In this document: positions 16,010 to 24,387 of the stretch, in pieces
Layout: every line of letters starts with the position of its first letter
Position numbering within the stretch: position 1 is the first letter of the stretch
Assembly (NCBI GenBank): GCA_012728015.1
Contig: JAAYFY010000001.1
Coordinates: forward strand, 1 to 42,821
Direction: 5' to 3'
Length of the DNA: 42,821 nt
Source of the DNA: Clostridiaceae bacterium
GTDB taxonomy: Bacteria; Bacillota; Clostridia; DSM-8532
The notes under the pieces: generated by a model
Seen by the model: only the letters and a program-made list of their open reading frames with translations
Database searches by the model: none
What the model was told of the DNA's origin: nothing
Translations under genes and position numbers: made by a program

Positions 16010-16702
16010 TCACTCGTCGAGTGCCCGCTCCAGCGCGGGGATATCCAGGAGCCGGATTGAAGAAAGGTGGTAGTCGATAAGCCCTTCCTCCTTCATCCTG
16101 CTTAACTCCCGTGACATGGATGGTCTGGATACATTCAAAAAATCAGCCATCTGGTTGCGGTTCATGCTGAGGGTAAAGGTAGCGCGGCCTTCCTTCCGAT
16201 ACTGGTCGAGGAACAGGGCACTGAGCTTACCCCGCATGCCTTTTATGGTCAGATACTCAAGCTTCTTGTTCAACATGAGCGCGCGGTTCGACACAAGCCT
16301 AAGCATGTTTTGGATGATAATGCGATGCCAGGAACAAAGCCGCTGGCATTGGCCGATAATCCTGTTCCTTGGGATAAAGAGGGCTGCGGACTCTCTCACC
16401 GCCTGGACAGTGGCAGGCCAGGATGAATAGTCCGAAAAGGCGATCATTTCGCCGAACATGTCTCCAGGTTCGATCATATGTATGACCATTCGGTTTCCGG
16501 ACGGGGTTTCCTTGCTGACCGACGCTTCCCCTTTGAGCAGAATGCCGATGCCTTGAAATGGGTCCCCCGCTATGGTGATCAGATCATTCCTCTTGTATTT
16601 CCTGAAAATGGGGGACAGGCATTTGAGCATTTCTTCTATGTTATTCGGCTCAACACCCTTAAACAAGGCCGAATTGCCGATAACATCCAGATATTCTTTC
16701 AT
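16010..16702 (-). CDS. Crp/Fnr-family transcriptional regulator
   Basis: 230 residues: an N-terminal cyclic-nucleotide-binding-like beta roll (about 10-125, with GEASVSKETPSGNRMVIHMIEPGD split by loops, then GEMIAFSDYSSWPATVQA) and a C-terminal winged helix (about 150-225). The recognition helix is probably MADFLNVSRPSMSRELSRM. No Cys cluster typical of oxygen-sensing FNR is seen. Clostridial relatives often respond to NO or nitrosative stress and control hcp-type genes, which would fit DUF438 and DUF1858 nearby, but that is inference. The ATG at 16702 gives normal family length; the frame is open to 16750. It converges with the ger operon. Confidence 0.88.
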   Translation of the reverse strand: MKEYLDVIGNSALFKGVEPNNIEEMLKCLSPIFRKYKRNDLITIAGDPFQGIGILLKGEASVSKETPSGNRMVIHMIEPGDMFGEMIAFSDYSSWPATVQAVRESAALFIPRNRIIGQCQRLCSWHRIIIQNMLRLVSNRALMLNKKLEYLTIKGMRGKLSALFLDQYRKEGRATFTLSMNRNQMADFLNVSRPSMSRELSRMKEEGLIDYHLSSIRLLDIPALERALDE

Positions 16703-16759
16703 CGGTTTCCCAATACTCCTTCTGCTTAATTTAACCTTTATTCCTCCCAAAGGGATTCA

Positions 16760-16793
16760 CAGCCTTGGGCGCCGAAGCGCTAAACAGAGGCTG
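16760..16793 (-). other. Nested hairpin in the Crp/Fnr leader
   Basis: CAGCCT (16760-16765) pairs with AGGCTG (16788-16793), and inside it two GCGC tracts close a 4-nt loop (TTCG on the minus strand, a very stable tetraloop). It lies in the roughly 100-nt leader between promoter and start codon. No T-run follows, so it is not a simple terminator. Confidence 0.5.
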
Positions 16794-16809
16794 CGAGTCT
16801 GCTGATTTG

Positions 16810-16839
16810 ATTATATTCGCCGGTATATCATGAAGTCAA
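16810..16839 (-). promoter_or_regulatory. Promoter of the Crp/Fnr gene
   Basis: On the minus strand TTGACT (16839-16834) and TATAAT (16815-16810) are 18 bp apart, a good sigma-A match. It predicts a leader of about 100 nt. Confidence 0.65.
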
Positions 16840-16914
16840 TTGAATATGCGCTTAAGTCCAATGATGCCATTGCGAACTCCCCTTGTATCATTTACGGGCT
16901 GTCCAGGATATTCT

Positions 16915-17361
16915 TCAGTCTCCTGTCTTGCCCGGACTTCCGCCGCACTTTTGGCAGTACCCGTACATCTCCAGCTTGTGCCCGGTAATGCTGAAACCAA
17001 ACCGCTCTTCCAACTCGCCGGCATATTCATAAAAGGGGCATTCCTTCACGGGGATGATTTTCCTGCACTTTACGCACACGAGATGATGCCTGTGTTCTTC
17101 CCGCTTTATCTCGAAAAGGCTCTTGTTGTTATCGGTAAAATCGGTCTTGGCGACGATATCCTTTTCCACCAGCACATCCAGTGCGCGGTAAACCGTGGAT
17201 ATACTGATGGAAATACCCTTCTCCCTCAGGGTCAAATAGAGGGTTTCAGCCGAAACCGGTTCCTCCGATGCCTCCAGGGCTTCCAGTATGGATTGCCTGT
17301 GGCTGGTATTGCGCAGGTTTTCTTTTTTAAGCATCCTTCTGTACCGGTTTTTATCTTCCAA
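16915..17361 (-). CDS. zur: Fur-family regulator, probably zinc uptake regulator Zur
   Basis: 148 residues with the Fur fold: winged helix at the N-terminus (NTSHRQSILEALEASEEPVSAE, ISISTVYRALDVLVEK) and a C-terminal metal and dimerisation domain with HRHHLVCVKCRKI and YGYCQKCGG, the two CxxC pairs that hold structural zinc. As last gene of a zinc importer operon it is best called Zur, which represses zinc uptake when zinc is plentiful; Fur and PerR cannot be excluded from sequence. It follows znuB by 38 bp and is probably auto-regulated through the box at 19934-19952. Confidence 0.82.
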   Translation of the reverse strand: MEDKNRYRRMLKKENLRNTSHRQSILEALEASEEPVSAETLYLTLREKGISISISTVYRALDVLVEKDIVAKTDFTDNNKSLFEIKREEHRHHLVCVKCRKIIPVKECPFYEYAGELEERFGFSITGHKLEMYGYCQKCGGSPGKTGD

Positions 17362-17399
17362 AACCCATCACCCCCGTTTCATCGGCGCGTCGGATCCGG

Positions 17400-18257
17400 T
17401 TATGCCCTCAGCCGCCGCATAAAAAGCGTCGCGAAGAATATGACTGCCGCGATAAGCACTATGGTGGCCCCTGAAGCCGTTTCGGTGTAATAGGAGGCAA
17501 TAAGTCCCGAAACACCTGAAAACAAGGAAACCGAAACGGCTATCATATGGTACTGCTTCTGGCTGCGGGCAATATTGCGGGCGGCCGCGGCAGGAAGCAC
17601 CAAAAATGAGTTTATTACCAAAAGGCCGATCCAGGACATGGAAACGGTAACCAGGACCGCAATGGCCGCACTGAACAGGGTTTCCAGCCAGAAGGTGCGT
17701 ACGCCCCTGCTCCTTGCCAGAACCTCGTTGATGCTGGCAAAGAGCAGCTTATTGAAGAAGATAAACCAAAATAGGATGACAATAACCAGCATGATGGCTA
17801 TTACTCCGATTTCGGACGGGGTAACGCTCAATATGCTTCCCGCAAGATAGGAGTTTAACCGGGCAAAACTCTTTCCGCCGGCAGTGGCAAGAAAAATTCC
17901 TGCCGCCACCGCAATGGAAGAGAAAACGCCTATGATGGTATCGCTGGACATTTTGGTCTTGTGGTGGACAACCGATATCCCCACAGAAAAAACGATGGAG
18001 AAAATCACCGCCGACCACAGCGGCTGCATGAAACCTGCCAGCCCGCCAATGACGATGCCCGTGAAAGCGCCGTGTCCCAGGGCATCGGAAAAGAAGGCCA
18101 TCTGTCTGTTGACCACCATGGTTCCCAGGATTCCGAAGATGGGCGCCAAAAGCAGAACCGCCAAAAGCGCGTTTTTCATAAACAGCATCTTTCCGGGCAC
18201 AGCCCATTCAAAGGGCAGCAGGTCCACAAGCCTATACCAAAGTTCCATACCCATCAC
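17400..18257 (-). CDS. znuB: Zinc/manganese ABC transporter permease, ZnuB type
   Basis: 285-residue membrane protein of the ABC-3 family with about eight or nine helices. The motif NRQMAFFSDALGHGAFTG is the family hallmark near the N-terminus. It moves Zn2+ (or Mn2+) across the membrane. The start is GTG at 18257 or ATG at 18254, overlapping the znuC stop by 4 bp. Zinc rather than manganese is favoured by the Zur-like gene behind it. Confidence 0.88.
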   Translation of the reverse strand: MMGMELWYRLVDLLPFEWAVPGKMLFMKNALLAVLLLAPIFGILGTMVVNRQMAFFSDALGHGAFTGIVIGGLAGFMQPLWSAVIFSIVFSVGISVVHHKTKMSSDTIIGVFSSIAVAAGIFLATAGGKSFARLNSYLAGSILSVTPSEIGVIAIMLVIVILFWFIFFNKLLFASINEVLARSRGVRTFWLETLFSAAIAVLVTVSMSWIGLLVINSFLVLPAAAARNIARSQKQYHMIAVSVSLFSGVSGLIASYYTETASGATIVLIAAVIFFATLFMRRLRA

Positions 18258-19012
18258 CGCATCCCCGCAAATACCTTTCTGAAGCTTTCGCCTTCCATAA
18301 CCTCCCGGGGCGTACCGCTGTCCAGCACAGTACCGTTGAGAAGCACGAGCCTGTCAGCGTGACGCGCCACCAGGTCCAGATCATGGGAAACCATGATGAT
18401 GGAAAGGTCGTAGTTTCTTCTTATATCCGAAAGAAGGCCATAGAACATTTCCAGCCCTTTCTGGTCGATGCCCGATACCGGCTCGTCCAGCAGGAGCAGT
18501 TCGGGCACCGGATCTAACGCCAGGGACAGCAATACCCTCTGGAGCTCACCCCCGGATAAGGCTCCCAACCTCTTATACAGTAAATGGTCAGCCTCTGCCC
18601 GTGCGAGGCATTCCCTGGCCCTCTGCTCAACCCTCTTCGGAATATGGAGCCATACCGGGCTTCTGCTGCGGCAGACTGCATAAAGATCCAGCACACTGGT
18701 GGGACTGGTGGGATCCAGATTCAGGTTTTGGGGGACATACCCGGTAACCGGCCGTTCTTTTGCGGTCCCTGTGCTTCTCATAAACCTCAGATGACCGGTA
18801 TGTTTCACCTCTCCCAGGATGGCCTTGAGCAATGTGGTCTTTCCCGCCCCATTGGGCCCGATTATGGCCGTGAATTCACCGCAGTGGACATGGAGATTCA
18901 CATCCCTGAGGATGGTGACATCGCCTATTCTGACCCCCAGGTTTTCAATCCGGGTGCAGCAAAGGCCGCTATGTTCTTCACAAACGCATATCATGTTTCT
19001 TTCATGGTTCAT
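18254..19012 (-). CDS. znuC: Zinc ABC transporter ATP-binding protein, ZnuC type
   Basis: 252 residues with Walker A GPNGAGKTT, a Q-loop (YVPQNLNLD), ABC signature LSGGELQRV, Walker B ELLLLDEP and switch His (VSHDLD). It powers the ZnuB permease. An unusual N-terminal extension of about 20 residues holds four Cys (MICVCEEHSGLCCTRIE), possibly a metal-binding tail, not typical of ZnuC. It overlaps znuA by 4 bp and znuB by 4 bp. Confidence 0.9.
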   Translation of the reverse strand: MNHERNMICVCEEHSGLCCTRIENLGVRIGDVTILRDVNLHVHCGEFTAIIGPNGAGKTTLLKAILGEVKHTGHLRFMRSTGTAKERPVTGYVPQNLNLDPTSPTSVLDLYAVCRSRSPVWLHIPKRVEQRARECLARAEADHLLYKRLGALSGGELQRVLLSLALDPVPELLLLDEPVSGIDQKGLEMFYGLLSDIRRNYDLSIIMVSHDLDLVARHADRLVLLNGTVLDSGTPREVMEGESFRKVFAGMR

Positions 19013-19917
19013 TTCAGCGCCTCAATCAAGGTTTGGAGGTTCTTTTCCATGGTTTCAACATAGCTGCCGGGATCGGCATCCTTCGGCCCGGTTACCAGCG
19101 GATCGAGAATATACACCCTGGCTCCCGTTTCGGCCGCGATGGTTTCCGCTGCCCTGGCGGAGTACTGTGGCTCCGCGAATACTGCCTTTACGCCAAGGGC
19201 GTTAATGATCTCAATCGTCTCTTCCAGTTCGGCGGCAGTTGGCTCGGTGCCCGGTTCACGCTCAATAACAGCGGCGATGTTCAACCCAAACTCCTGGGCA
19301 AAATACGGAAACGCCTCGTGGAAGGTCACTATATCCCGCGACCGGATATCGTTCAGTTCTTCATGCATCCTGTCTTTTTGGACCTGCAGCTTATCTTTGA
19401 ATTCACCGGCGTTGCGGCTGTATTGCTCTTTATGCGCCGGATCGGCCTCTGCCAGGGCTTTTTTGATATTATCCACCTGCCGGATGGCGTTGGAGATGCT
19501 CACCCAGACATGGGGATTGGGCTCACCGGTATGCTCGTCGATTATAAGGGGTATATCCTTCGCCGCCTCAGCGATGGCAAGATCGGGGTAGGCCTTTTTG
19601 ACCTCATCTATAAAGGCTTCCATCCCGGCGCCATTTATCACGAACAGGTCGGCATATTCCAGGGCCTTCATGTCTGCCGGGCTGAGTTCATAATCATGCA
19701 GGCAGCCTGATTGCGGTTCGGTCATATTGGTAACCCGGACACCCGGTATATCCCCGGCCACATTTATGGTCAGCACATAGATGGGGTAGAATGAAGTAAC
19801 AATATGAAAGTCGTTTCCCCCGGCATCAGGTATAGTTCCGGACTCCCGGGGAGCGCCGCAGGATATAAGCAGTATGGCGCATATTATCAACGCCGGAAAT
19901 GCCTTGGCAGGCTTCAA
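19009..19917 (-). CDS. znuA: Zinc ABC transporter substrate-binding lipoprotein, ZnuA/TroA family
   Basis: 302 residues from the TTG at 19917, chosen because AAGGAGGAG lies 6 nt upstream and a lipoprotein signal begins there (KPAKAFPALIICAILLISC). Metal ligands expected in the family are visible: His in GCLHDYE, His in EPNPHVWV, His in VTFHEAFPY, and the acidic residue in YILDPLV. The long His-rich loop of many ZnuA proteins is reduced to EHTGEPNPH. The protein binds Zn2+ outside the membrane and delivers it to ZnuB. It is the first gene of the operon. Confidence 0.88.
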   Translation of the reverse strand: MKPAKAFPALIICAILLISCGAPRESGTIPDAGGNDFHIVTSFYPIYVLTINVAGDIPGVRVTNMTEPQSGCLHDYELSPADMKALEYADLFVINGAGMEAFIDEVKKAYPDLAIAEAAKDIPLIIDEHTGEPNPHVWVSISNAIRQVDNIKKALAEADPAHKEQYSRNAGEFKDKLQVQKDRMHEELNDIRSRDIVTFHEAFPYFAQEFGLNIAAVIEREPGTEPTAAELEETIEIINALGVKAVFAEPQYSARAAETIAAETGARVYILDPLVTGPKDADPGSYVETMEKNLQTLIEALK

Positions 19918-19933
19918 CTGGTCTCTCCTCCTT

Positions 19934-19952
19934 AATGCGACTGATTCGCATT
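19934..19952. promoter_or_regulatory. Fur-family (probable Zur) box in front of znuA
   Basis: The 19-bp sequence AATGCGACTGATTCGCATT is a 9-1-9 inverted repeat with one mismatch, the spacing typical of Fur-family operators. It sits between the znuA ribosome binding site and the upstream region, where a bound repressor would block transcription. Confidence 0.65.
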
Positions 19953-20028
19953 TGCATATGGTAATTGTACACCAGTATTCTTGCACATTCAACCCTCAAT
20001 ATACTTTTATTGGGCAATAGCAGGGCGT

Positions 20029-20079
20029 AAAAAAACAGGCCCGGCAGCCGCTCCATAAAAAGCCGTGCTCCCGGGCCTG
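20029..20079 (-). terminator. Terminator after the DUF1858 gene
   Basis: CAGGCCCGG (20036-20044) pairs with CCGGGCCTG (20071-20079), and on the minus strand a T-run (20035-20029) follows. It separates the DUF1858 gene from the znu operon. Confidence 0.75.
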
Positions 20080-20086
20080 ATTGGTC

Positions 20087-20111
20087 GTCCCATGGCGCGC
20101 CGCCATGGGAC
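20087..20111 (-). other. Perfect 11-bp hairpin just after DUF1858
   Basis: GTCCCATGGCG (20087-20097) is perfectly inverted at 20101-20111 with a 3-nt loop. It lies 12 bp after the DUF1858 stop and directly before the terminator, so the transcript would end in two hairpins. It may protect the mRNA 3' end or contribute to termination. Confidence 0.6.
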
Positions 20112-20122
20112 ATCATCAGTGA

Positions 20123-20314
20123 TCATGCCTGGTTGTTCAACTCGGACAGCATTCTTTCGATATCGACACCATGAACCTCTGCCGCTTCCTCCAGTGTTTC
20201 GGCCTGGGACGCGGGGCAGCTTACGCAGCCCATTCCCATGGTCATAAGGATCCGGGCGGCATTGGGATTCTGCCTGATGACTTCGCCTATGGTCATATCC
20301 TTGGTAACCTTCAT
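20123..20314 (-). CDS. DUF1858 redox-disulfide domain protein
   Basis: 63 residues from the ATG at 20314 (GGAGG, spacing 7). The sequence KVTKDMTIGEVIRQNP and the GMGCVSCPAS motif are typical of the DUF1858 domain, also called the hybrid-cluster-protein-associated redox disulfide domain. The two Cys (C-x-x-C) probably form a redox-active disulfide. In many anaerobes it accompanies DUF438 proteins and hybrid cluster proteins, suggesting a role in NO or redox stress; its exact reaction is not known. It follows the DUF438 gene by about 95 bp. Confidence 0.85.
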   Translation of the reverse strand: MKVTKDMTIGEVIRQNPNAARILMTMGMGCVSCPASQAETLEEAAEVHGVDIERMLSELNNQA

Positions 20315-20409
20315 GATCATACCTCCTTTATAATGCACTGATTCGGTTTTACAAGTCTATGCGCGTTCCTTGCTCTTCGCCTTATAAGGCTCCGGGCAGG
20401 CCGCTTTTT

Positions 20410-21633
20410 CTAATCAGACAGGAGCCTCTTTTCCCCCGTCAGTTCCTGGATGGGTTTTATGTCCTGGGTGACTTCCGCGACACCCAGGTACTCGCCTTCT
20501 GCGTTCCTTACCGCGAAATACCTGATGTAGACATACTTGTCACCCATCCTGATCCAGAAGTCCTCATGGTCCTTTTTCCCGCTCTTAAGGTCCTCGACTA
20601 TCTTCTCTACCACGTGGACACTAGCAGGCGGGTGGCAGTTCTGGACATTCCTTCCGATTATGGTCTTCGGCCTGGCAAAGATGCGGTCCTTCCCCTGGGT
20701 AAAATAACGCACCGTGTCGTCCTTTCCCACAAAGGTGATATCAAGGGGAAGGGTGTTCAGCAGGGCATTGATTTCTTCATGGGTCATGGCTCCCGCGTCA
20801 AACCGGACTATTTTCCCATCAGATTCCCCTTCCATTTTTGCCTGCCCGGCAGGGTCAACCCGCGCAGGTTTCCACGGCGCATCCGGAGTTATCAGGCTGT
20901 ACCCGAATTCATGGCTTTCTTCATAAATCTTCTGCCACTCATCCTCGGAGAGTGTGTCCATGGCCATTGGGAACAGGATGTTCTCTTCCTTGAATATCAT
21001 CTCCCTGGCCTTGGCTACAGCCTCATTTGCCTTTTCGAGCAGGACTTTCTTGCCGCCATCGTAGTTTTCCAGCATCCGTATGGTCTCCTTTATGGCCGCG
21101 CGGATCTCATCATCAACTCCCCACATGACCTTCGGCGGCGCGGTTATCCCATACTTCTCCAGGTAGGGGAAGAGCAGGTTTTCCTTCCTGGCATAGTGCC
21201 TGTCCACCTCAAGCAGGAGCCTGAAGCCTTCAAGGAGCTTGCTTACGGCATCCTGGTCATCGGCGGTCTTAAACTTTTCAATAAGGGGAACCAGCTTTCC
21301 CTCTATCAGGTTCTCAAGCTCCCTGTTTTCCTGTTTGAATACCTGGACAGGATGCCCCGCCGCTTTCGCGGATTCCGGCTCCCTGTGGATGTCCTCGATG
21401 GACCCCTTGAAAACTGCCGCGTGGACATCGCAAAGCCTTTGGACCTCGGCCACGGGCAGTCCTTCGTTTATAAGGGCTTGCTCCATCTCGGTTATCTCGG
21501 TAGCCGAAACATCCTTTATCAATTCCTCAAACCTGGGTTTTACTTCCTCGACGCTCCTGCCGCTATGGAGATCCATGATGATCTCCTTTAGCACCTTCTG
21601 CCTGTATTCGCGGTTATTGATCATTTCGCTCAC
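20410..21633 (-). CDS. DUF438-hemerythrin-PAS protein
   Basis: 407 residues in three parts: DUF438 (about 10-80, with LHSGRSVEEVKPRFEELI), a hemerythrin-like helical bundle (about 85-245, with VDRHYARKENLLFPYLEKY and KEENILFPMAMDTL giving the His/Glu ligands of a di-iron site), and a C-terminal PAS-like domain (about 285-400). It is probably a cytoplasmic sensor or scavenger of O2 or NO. The start is GTG at 21633 (GGAGG 10 nt upstream) or ATG at 21624. Pairing with DUF1858 is recurrent in Clostridia. Confidence 0.85.
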   Translation of the reverse strand: MSEMINNREYRQKVLKEIIMDLHSGRSVEEVKPRFEELIKDVSATEITEMEQALINEGLPVAEVQRLCDVHAAVFKGSIEDIHREPESAKAAGHPVQVFKQENRELENLIEGKLVPLIEKFKTADDQDAVSKLLEGFRLLLEVDRHYARKENLLFPYLEKYGITAPPKVMWGVDDEIRAAIKETIRMLENYDGGKKVLLEKANEAVAKAREMIFKEENILFPMAMDTLSEDEWQKIYEESHEFGYSLITPDAPWKPARVDPAGQAKMEGESDGKIVRFDAGAMTHEEINALLNTLPLDITFVGKDDTVRYFTQGKDRIFARPKTIIGRNVQNCHPPASVHVVEKIVEDLKSGKKDHEDFWIRMGDKYVYIRYFAVRNAEGEYLGVAEVTQDIKPIQELTGEKRLLSD

Positions 21634-21687
21634 GCATTATCACCCTCCGTATTGTTGGTATTTCCAAGGCTTTTTATGAATAAACTC

Positions 21688-21714
21688 CGGTTTCATTAAC
21701 CGGTCATGAAACCG
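21688..21714. other. Hairpin between copA and the DUF438 gene
   Basis: CGGTTTCAT (21688-21696) is inverted at 21706-21714 with a 9-nt loop. It falls in the 116-bp gap after the copA stop. There is no clear T-run on the minus strand, so termination is doubtful. Confidence 0.4.
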
Positions 21715-21749
21715 AAGAAATGTTCCAGCCAGTAATTCCGGAAATTTTG

Positions 21750-24164
21750 CTATTTGAAACGCTTAAGGCTCAGCGAGTTCATCACCACCGAAACCGAGCT
21801 GAAAGCCATGGCGCCTCCGGCGATCATGGGATTCAAAAGCCCCAGCGCGGCAAAAGGAATGCCGATGATGTTGTAGATAAAAGCCCAGAACAGGTTCTGC
21901 TTGATCTTGGTCATGGTCTTCCTGGAAAGCCTGATGGCATCGGGAATTGCCATCAGGTTCCCCCGCATGAGGGTTATATCGGCAGCCTCAATGGCGACAT
22001 CGGTACCATTTCCCATGGCCATGCCGATATCAGCTGTGGCAAGGGCAGGGGCATCATTGATACCGTCCCCCACCATGGCAACCGTCCTTCCTTCTTTTTT
22101 GAGCCTCTCTACTTCCCTGGCCTTGTTTTCCGGCAGTACCTCAGCCAGCACATGGCCGATCCCCGCCTGTTTCGCGATGGCCCGGGCCGTCCTTTCGTTG
22201 TCCCCGGTAATCATGAATACTTCAGCGCCCATTTGCTTAAGCGTCTCTATGGCTTTCCCGGAACTTTCCTTCAGGGTATCGGCTACCGCGATGATACCCT
22301 CAACACGGCGGTCGGAGGAAATGATCATGGCTGTTTTGCCCTGGTCCTCCAGCTCCGCGATGGTATCCTCGATACCGCTCACATCAAGTCCCAGACCTGC
22401 CATGAGCTTCCGTGTCCCCACATGGATGTCCCGATCCCCAAACCGGGCCTTGACACCCATACCGGTTATGGCCTCAAAGCCGTCGGGGTCTTCGATGGAT
22501 CCCAGTTCACGCTTGCCCTGCTCATAGATAGCAACACCCAGAGGATGCTCCGATCTCTTTTCGGCTATTGCCGCCAGCCTAAGAAGGTCCTGCCGGTTTC
22601 TTCCTGCCAGCGGAACAATGTCTGTCACTTCAGGGGTTCCCTTTGTGATGGTCCCCGTTTTGTCCAGCACAACGGTGTCGATCCTGTAAGCCGTTTCAAG
22701 GTGCTCGCCGCCTTTTATCAGGATCCCTTTTTCGGCGCCCTTGCCGGTTCCCACCATTATGGCCGTTGGGGTTGCCAGTCCCAGGGCACAGGGACATGCG
22801 ATAACAAGGACCGATACCGCGCTGATGAGCGCTTTTTCTATATCCCCGGATACCATCATCCAGGCAGCAAAGGTAAGGAGCGCTATCCCCATAACAACCG
22901 GGACGAAAACCCCCGATACCTTGTCCGCCAGCTTCTGGATGGGCGCCTTGGAGCCCTGCGCCTCTTCCACCATCCGGATGATCTGGGCAAGGACCGTGTC
23001 CCTGCCTATCCTGGCAGCCTTAAACGTGAATGAACCGAACTTGTTGATGGTGGCGCCTACCACAGTGTCCCCCGCCTTCTTTTCAACGGGGAGGCTTTCC
23101 CCGGTAAGCATGGATTCATCTATAGAGGTGTTCCCCTCTATGATGACACCATCCACCGGCACCTTCTCTCCCGGCCTAACCAGGATGACATCCCCGACCT
23201 GGACCTCTTCAATGGGTATATCCTCTTCCCAGCCGTCCCGTATGACCCTGGCGGTCTTGGCCTGGAGCCCCATGAGCTTCCTGATGGCCTCGGATGTTTT
23301 GCCCTTTGCCACAGCCTCCAGGTACCTGCCCAGCAGGATCAGCGTTATGATCATGGCCGATGCCTCAAAATACAGGTCATGCATCGTCCCATGCCCCACT
23401 TCCTGAAAGAGCGCATTGTAAAGGCTGAAGAAATAAGCGGCCGAGGTTCCCATGGCTATGAGCACGTCCATGCTGGCGCTTCCCGACTTCAATGCCCGCC
23501 AGGCATGCTTATAGAAGCGGGAGCCAATGATGAACTGGACAGGGGTCGCCATTGCCAACTGGAACCAGGGATTGTGGAGGAATGTCACTATGGCTCCCCG
23601 AAGGCCGGAAATCCAAAGGACCATTCCCAAAAGCAGGGGCGCCGTCAGGACCGCGGATATAATCAAGGTAGCCCTGAGGCTCTTTATTTCCTTTTCTCTC
23701 AGCTCCTTTTCCCTGTCTGCCGCGTCCTTGGCCATCCGGGCGTGATAGCCCAGGGATTCCACGGCGGAAACAAGGTCGGAAGTCCTGATCCTCCTGTGAT
23801 CATATTGGACGGTCGCCCGTCCTGTTGCCAGGTTTACCCTTGCCTCAACAACCCCGTCCATCCCTGAGAGTTTTTTTTCAATCCTCGCGGAGCAGGCTGC
23901 GCAGCTCATCCCTTCAATGCTGAGGGTAACGGTGCCGTCCTGGCCCTTGCTTTCCTTGAAAGCCTTATACCCCAACCCGGTAATGGCATGCTCAATGCGG
24001 GCATCATCAAGCAGCCCGTCGTCATATGTTACCACGGCCTTTTCCACAGCCAGGTTTACACTGGCCGACCGGACACCTTCAAGCCCCATCAGGCTTTTTT
24101 CTATTCTCGCCGCGCAAGCCGCGCAGGACATTCCTGTCACACGCCAGGTTTCTTTTCTTATCAT
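21750..24164 (-). CDS. copA: Copper-exporting P1B-type ATPase
   Basis: 804 residues. Two N-terminal heavy-metal-binding domains ([12 protein letters not shown] near residue 12, [12 protein letters not shown] near residue 86) are followed by eight membrane helices with the metal site CPCALG, the phosphorylation motif DKTGT, the HP motif in RSEHPLGVA and [10 protein letters not shown]. The CPC plus the Asn/Tyr and Met/Ser context in the last helices ([19 protein letters not shown]) is that of Cu(I) exporters. It pumps Cu(I) out of the cytoplasm. The ATG at 24164 follows GAGGAGGAGAC. No copZ or csoR is adjacent. Confidence 0.92.
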   Translation of the reverse strand: MIRKETWRVTGMSCAACAARIEKSLMGLEGVRSASVNLAVEKAVVTYDDGLLDDARIEHAITGLGYKAFKESKGQDGTVTLSIEGMSCAACSARIEKKLSGMDGVVEARVNLATGRATVQYDHRRIRTSDLVSAVESLGYHARMAKDAADREKELREKEIKSLRATLIISAVLTAPLLLGMVLWISGLRGAIVTFLHNPWFQLAMATPVQFIIGSRFYKHAWRALKSGSASMDVLIAMGTSAAYFFSLYNALFQEVGHGTMHDLYFEASAMIITLILLGRYLEAVAKGKTSEAIRKLMGLQAKTARVIRDGWEEDIPIEEVQVGDVILVRPGEKVPVDGVIIEGNTSIDESMLTGESLPVEKKAGDTVVGATINKFGSFTFKAARIGRDTVLAQIIRMVEEAQGSKAPIQKLADKVSGVFVPVVMGIALLTFAAWMMVSGDIEKALISAVSVLVIACPCALGLATPTAIMVGTGKGAEKGILIKGGEHLETAYRIDTVVLDKTGTITKGTPEVTDIVPLAGRNRQDLLRLAAIAEKRSEHPLGVAIYEQGKRELGSIEDPDGFEAITGMGVKARFGDRDIHVGTRKLMAGLGLDVSGIEDTIAELEDQGKTAMIISSDRRVEGIIAVADTLKESSGKAIETLKQMGAEVFMITGDNERTARAIAKQAGIGHVLAEVLPENKAREVERLKKEGRTVAMVGDGINDAPALATADIGMAMGNGTDVAIEAADITLMRGNLMAIPDAIRLSRKTMTKIKQNLFWAFIYNIIGIPFAALGLLNPMIAGGAMAFSSVSVVMNSLSLKRFK

Positions 24165-24293
24165 GTCTCCTCCTCTTCCAGTCCCCGTATCTATTCTTTC
24201 CCCGAAACAGCGTCTCGCAAATCACCGGATAGATGGTTTGCTCAGGCATATTGAAGCTTTTTTGCTATTCTAGCATGAAACCATGATTATTTC

Positions 24294-24309
24294 TGTAACC
24301 ATGGTTACA
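24294..24309. promoter_or_regulatory. Perfect 16-bp palindrome between copA and ku
   Basis: TGTAACCATGGTTACA is a perfect palindrome lying 130 bp before copA and about 80 bp before ku. A related half site (AACCATGATTAT) precedes it. Its form suggests an operator for a dimeric regulator of one or both divergent genes; the regulator is unknown. The surrounding 24165-24387 gap also holds a loose sigma-G-like pair (GCATA at 24246, TATTCTA at 24266, 15 bp apart). Confidence 0.5.
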
Positions 24310-24387
24310 AAAAACTGCCACCGCAGGTACAAAGCACGCATAAGGCATGGGCTAAAAACGAAAGATAACAAAAAGGAGGGTGATGCC

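Noticed and set aside
20359-21591. Plus-strand open frame of 410 codons
   Set aside because: Antisense shadow of the DUF438-hemerythrin gene; its sequence resembles no protein family.
21720-23033. Plus-strand open frame of 437 codons
   Set aside because: Antisense shadow of copA with low-complexity His/Pro/Gly composition.
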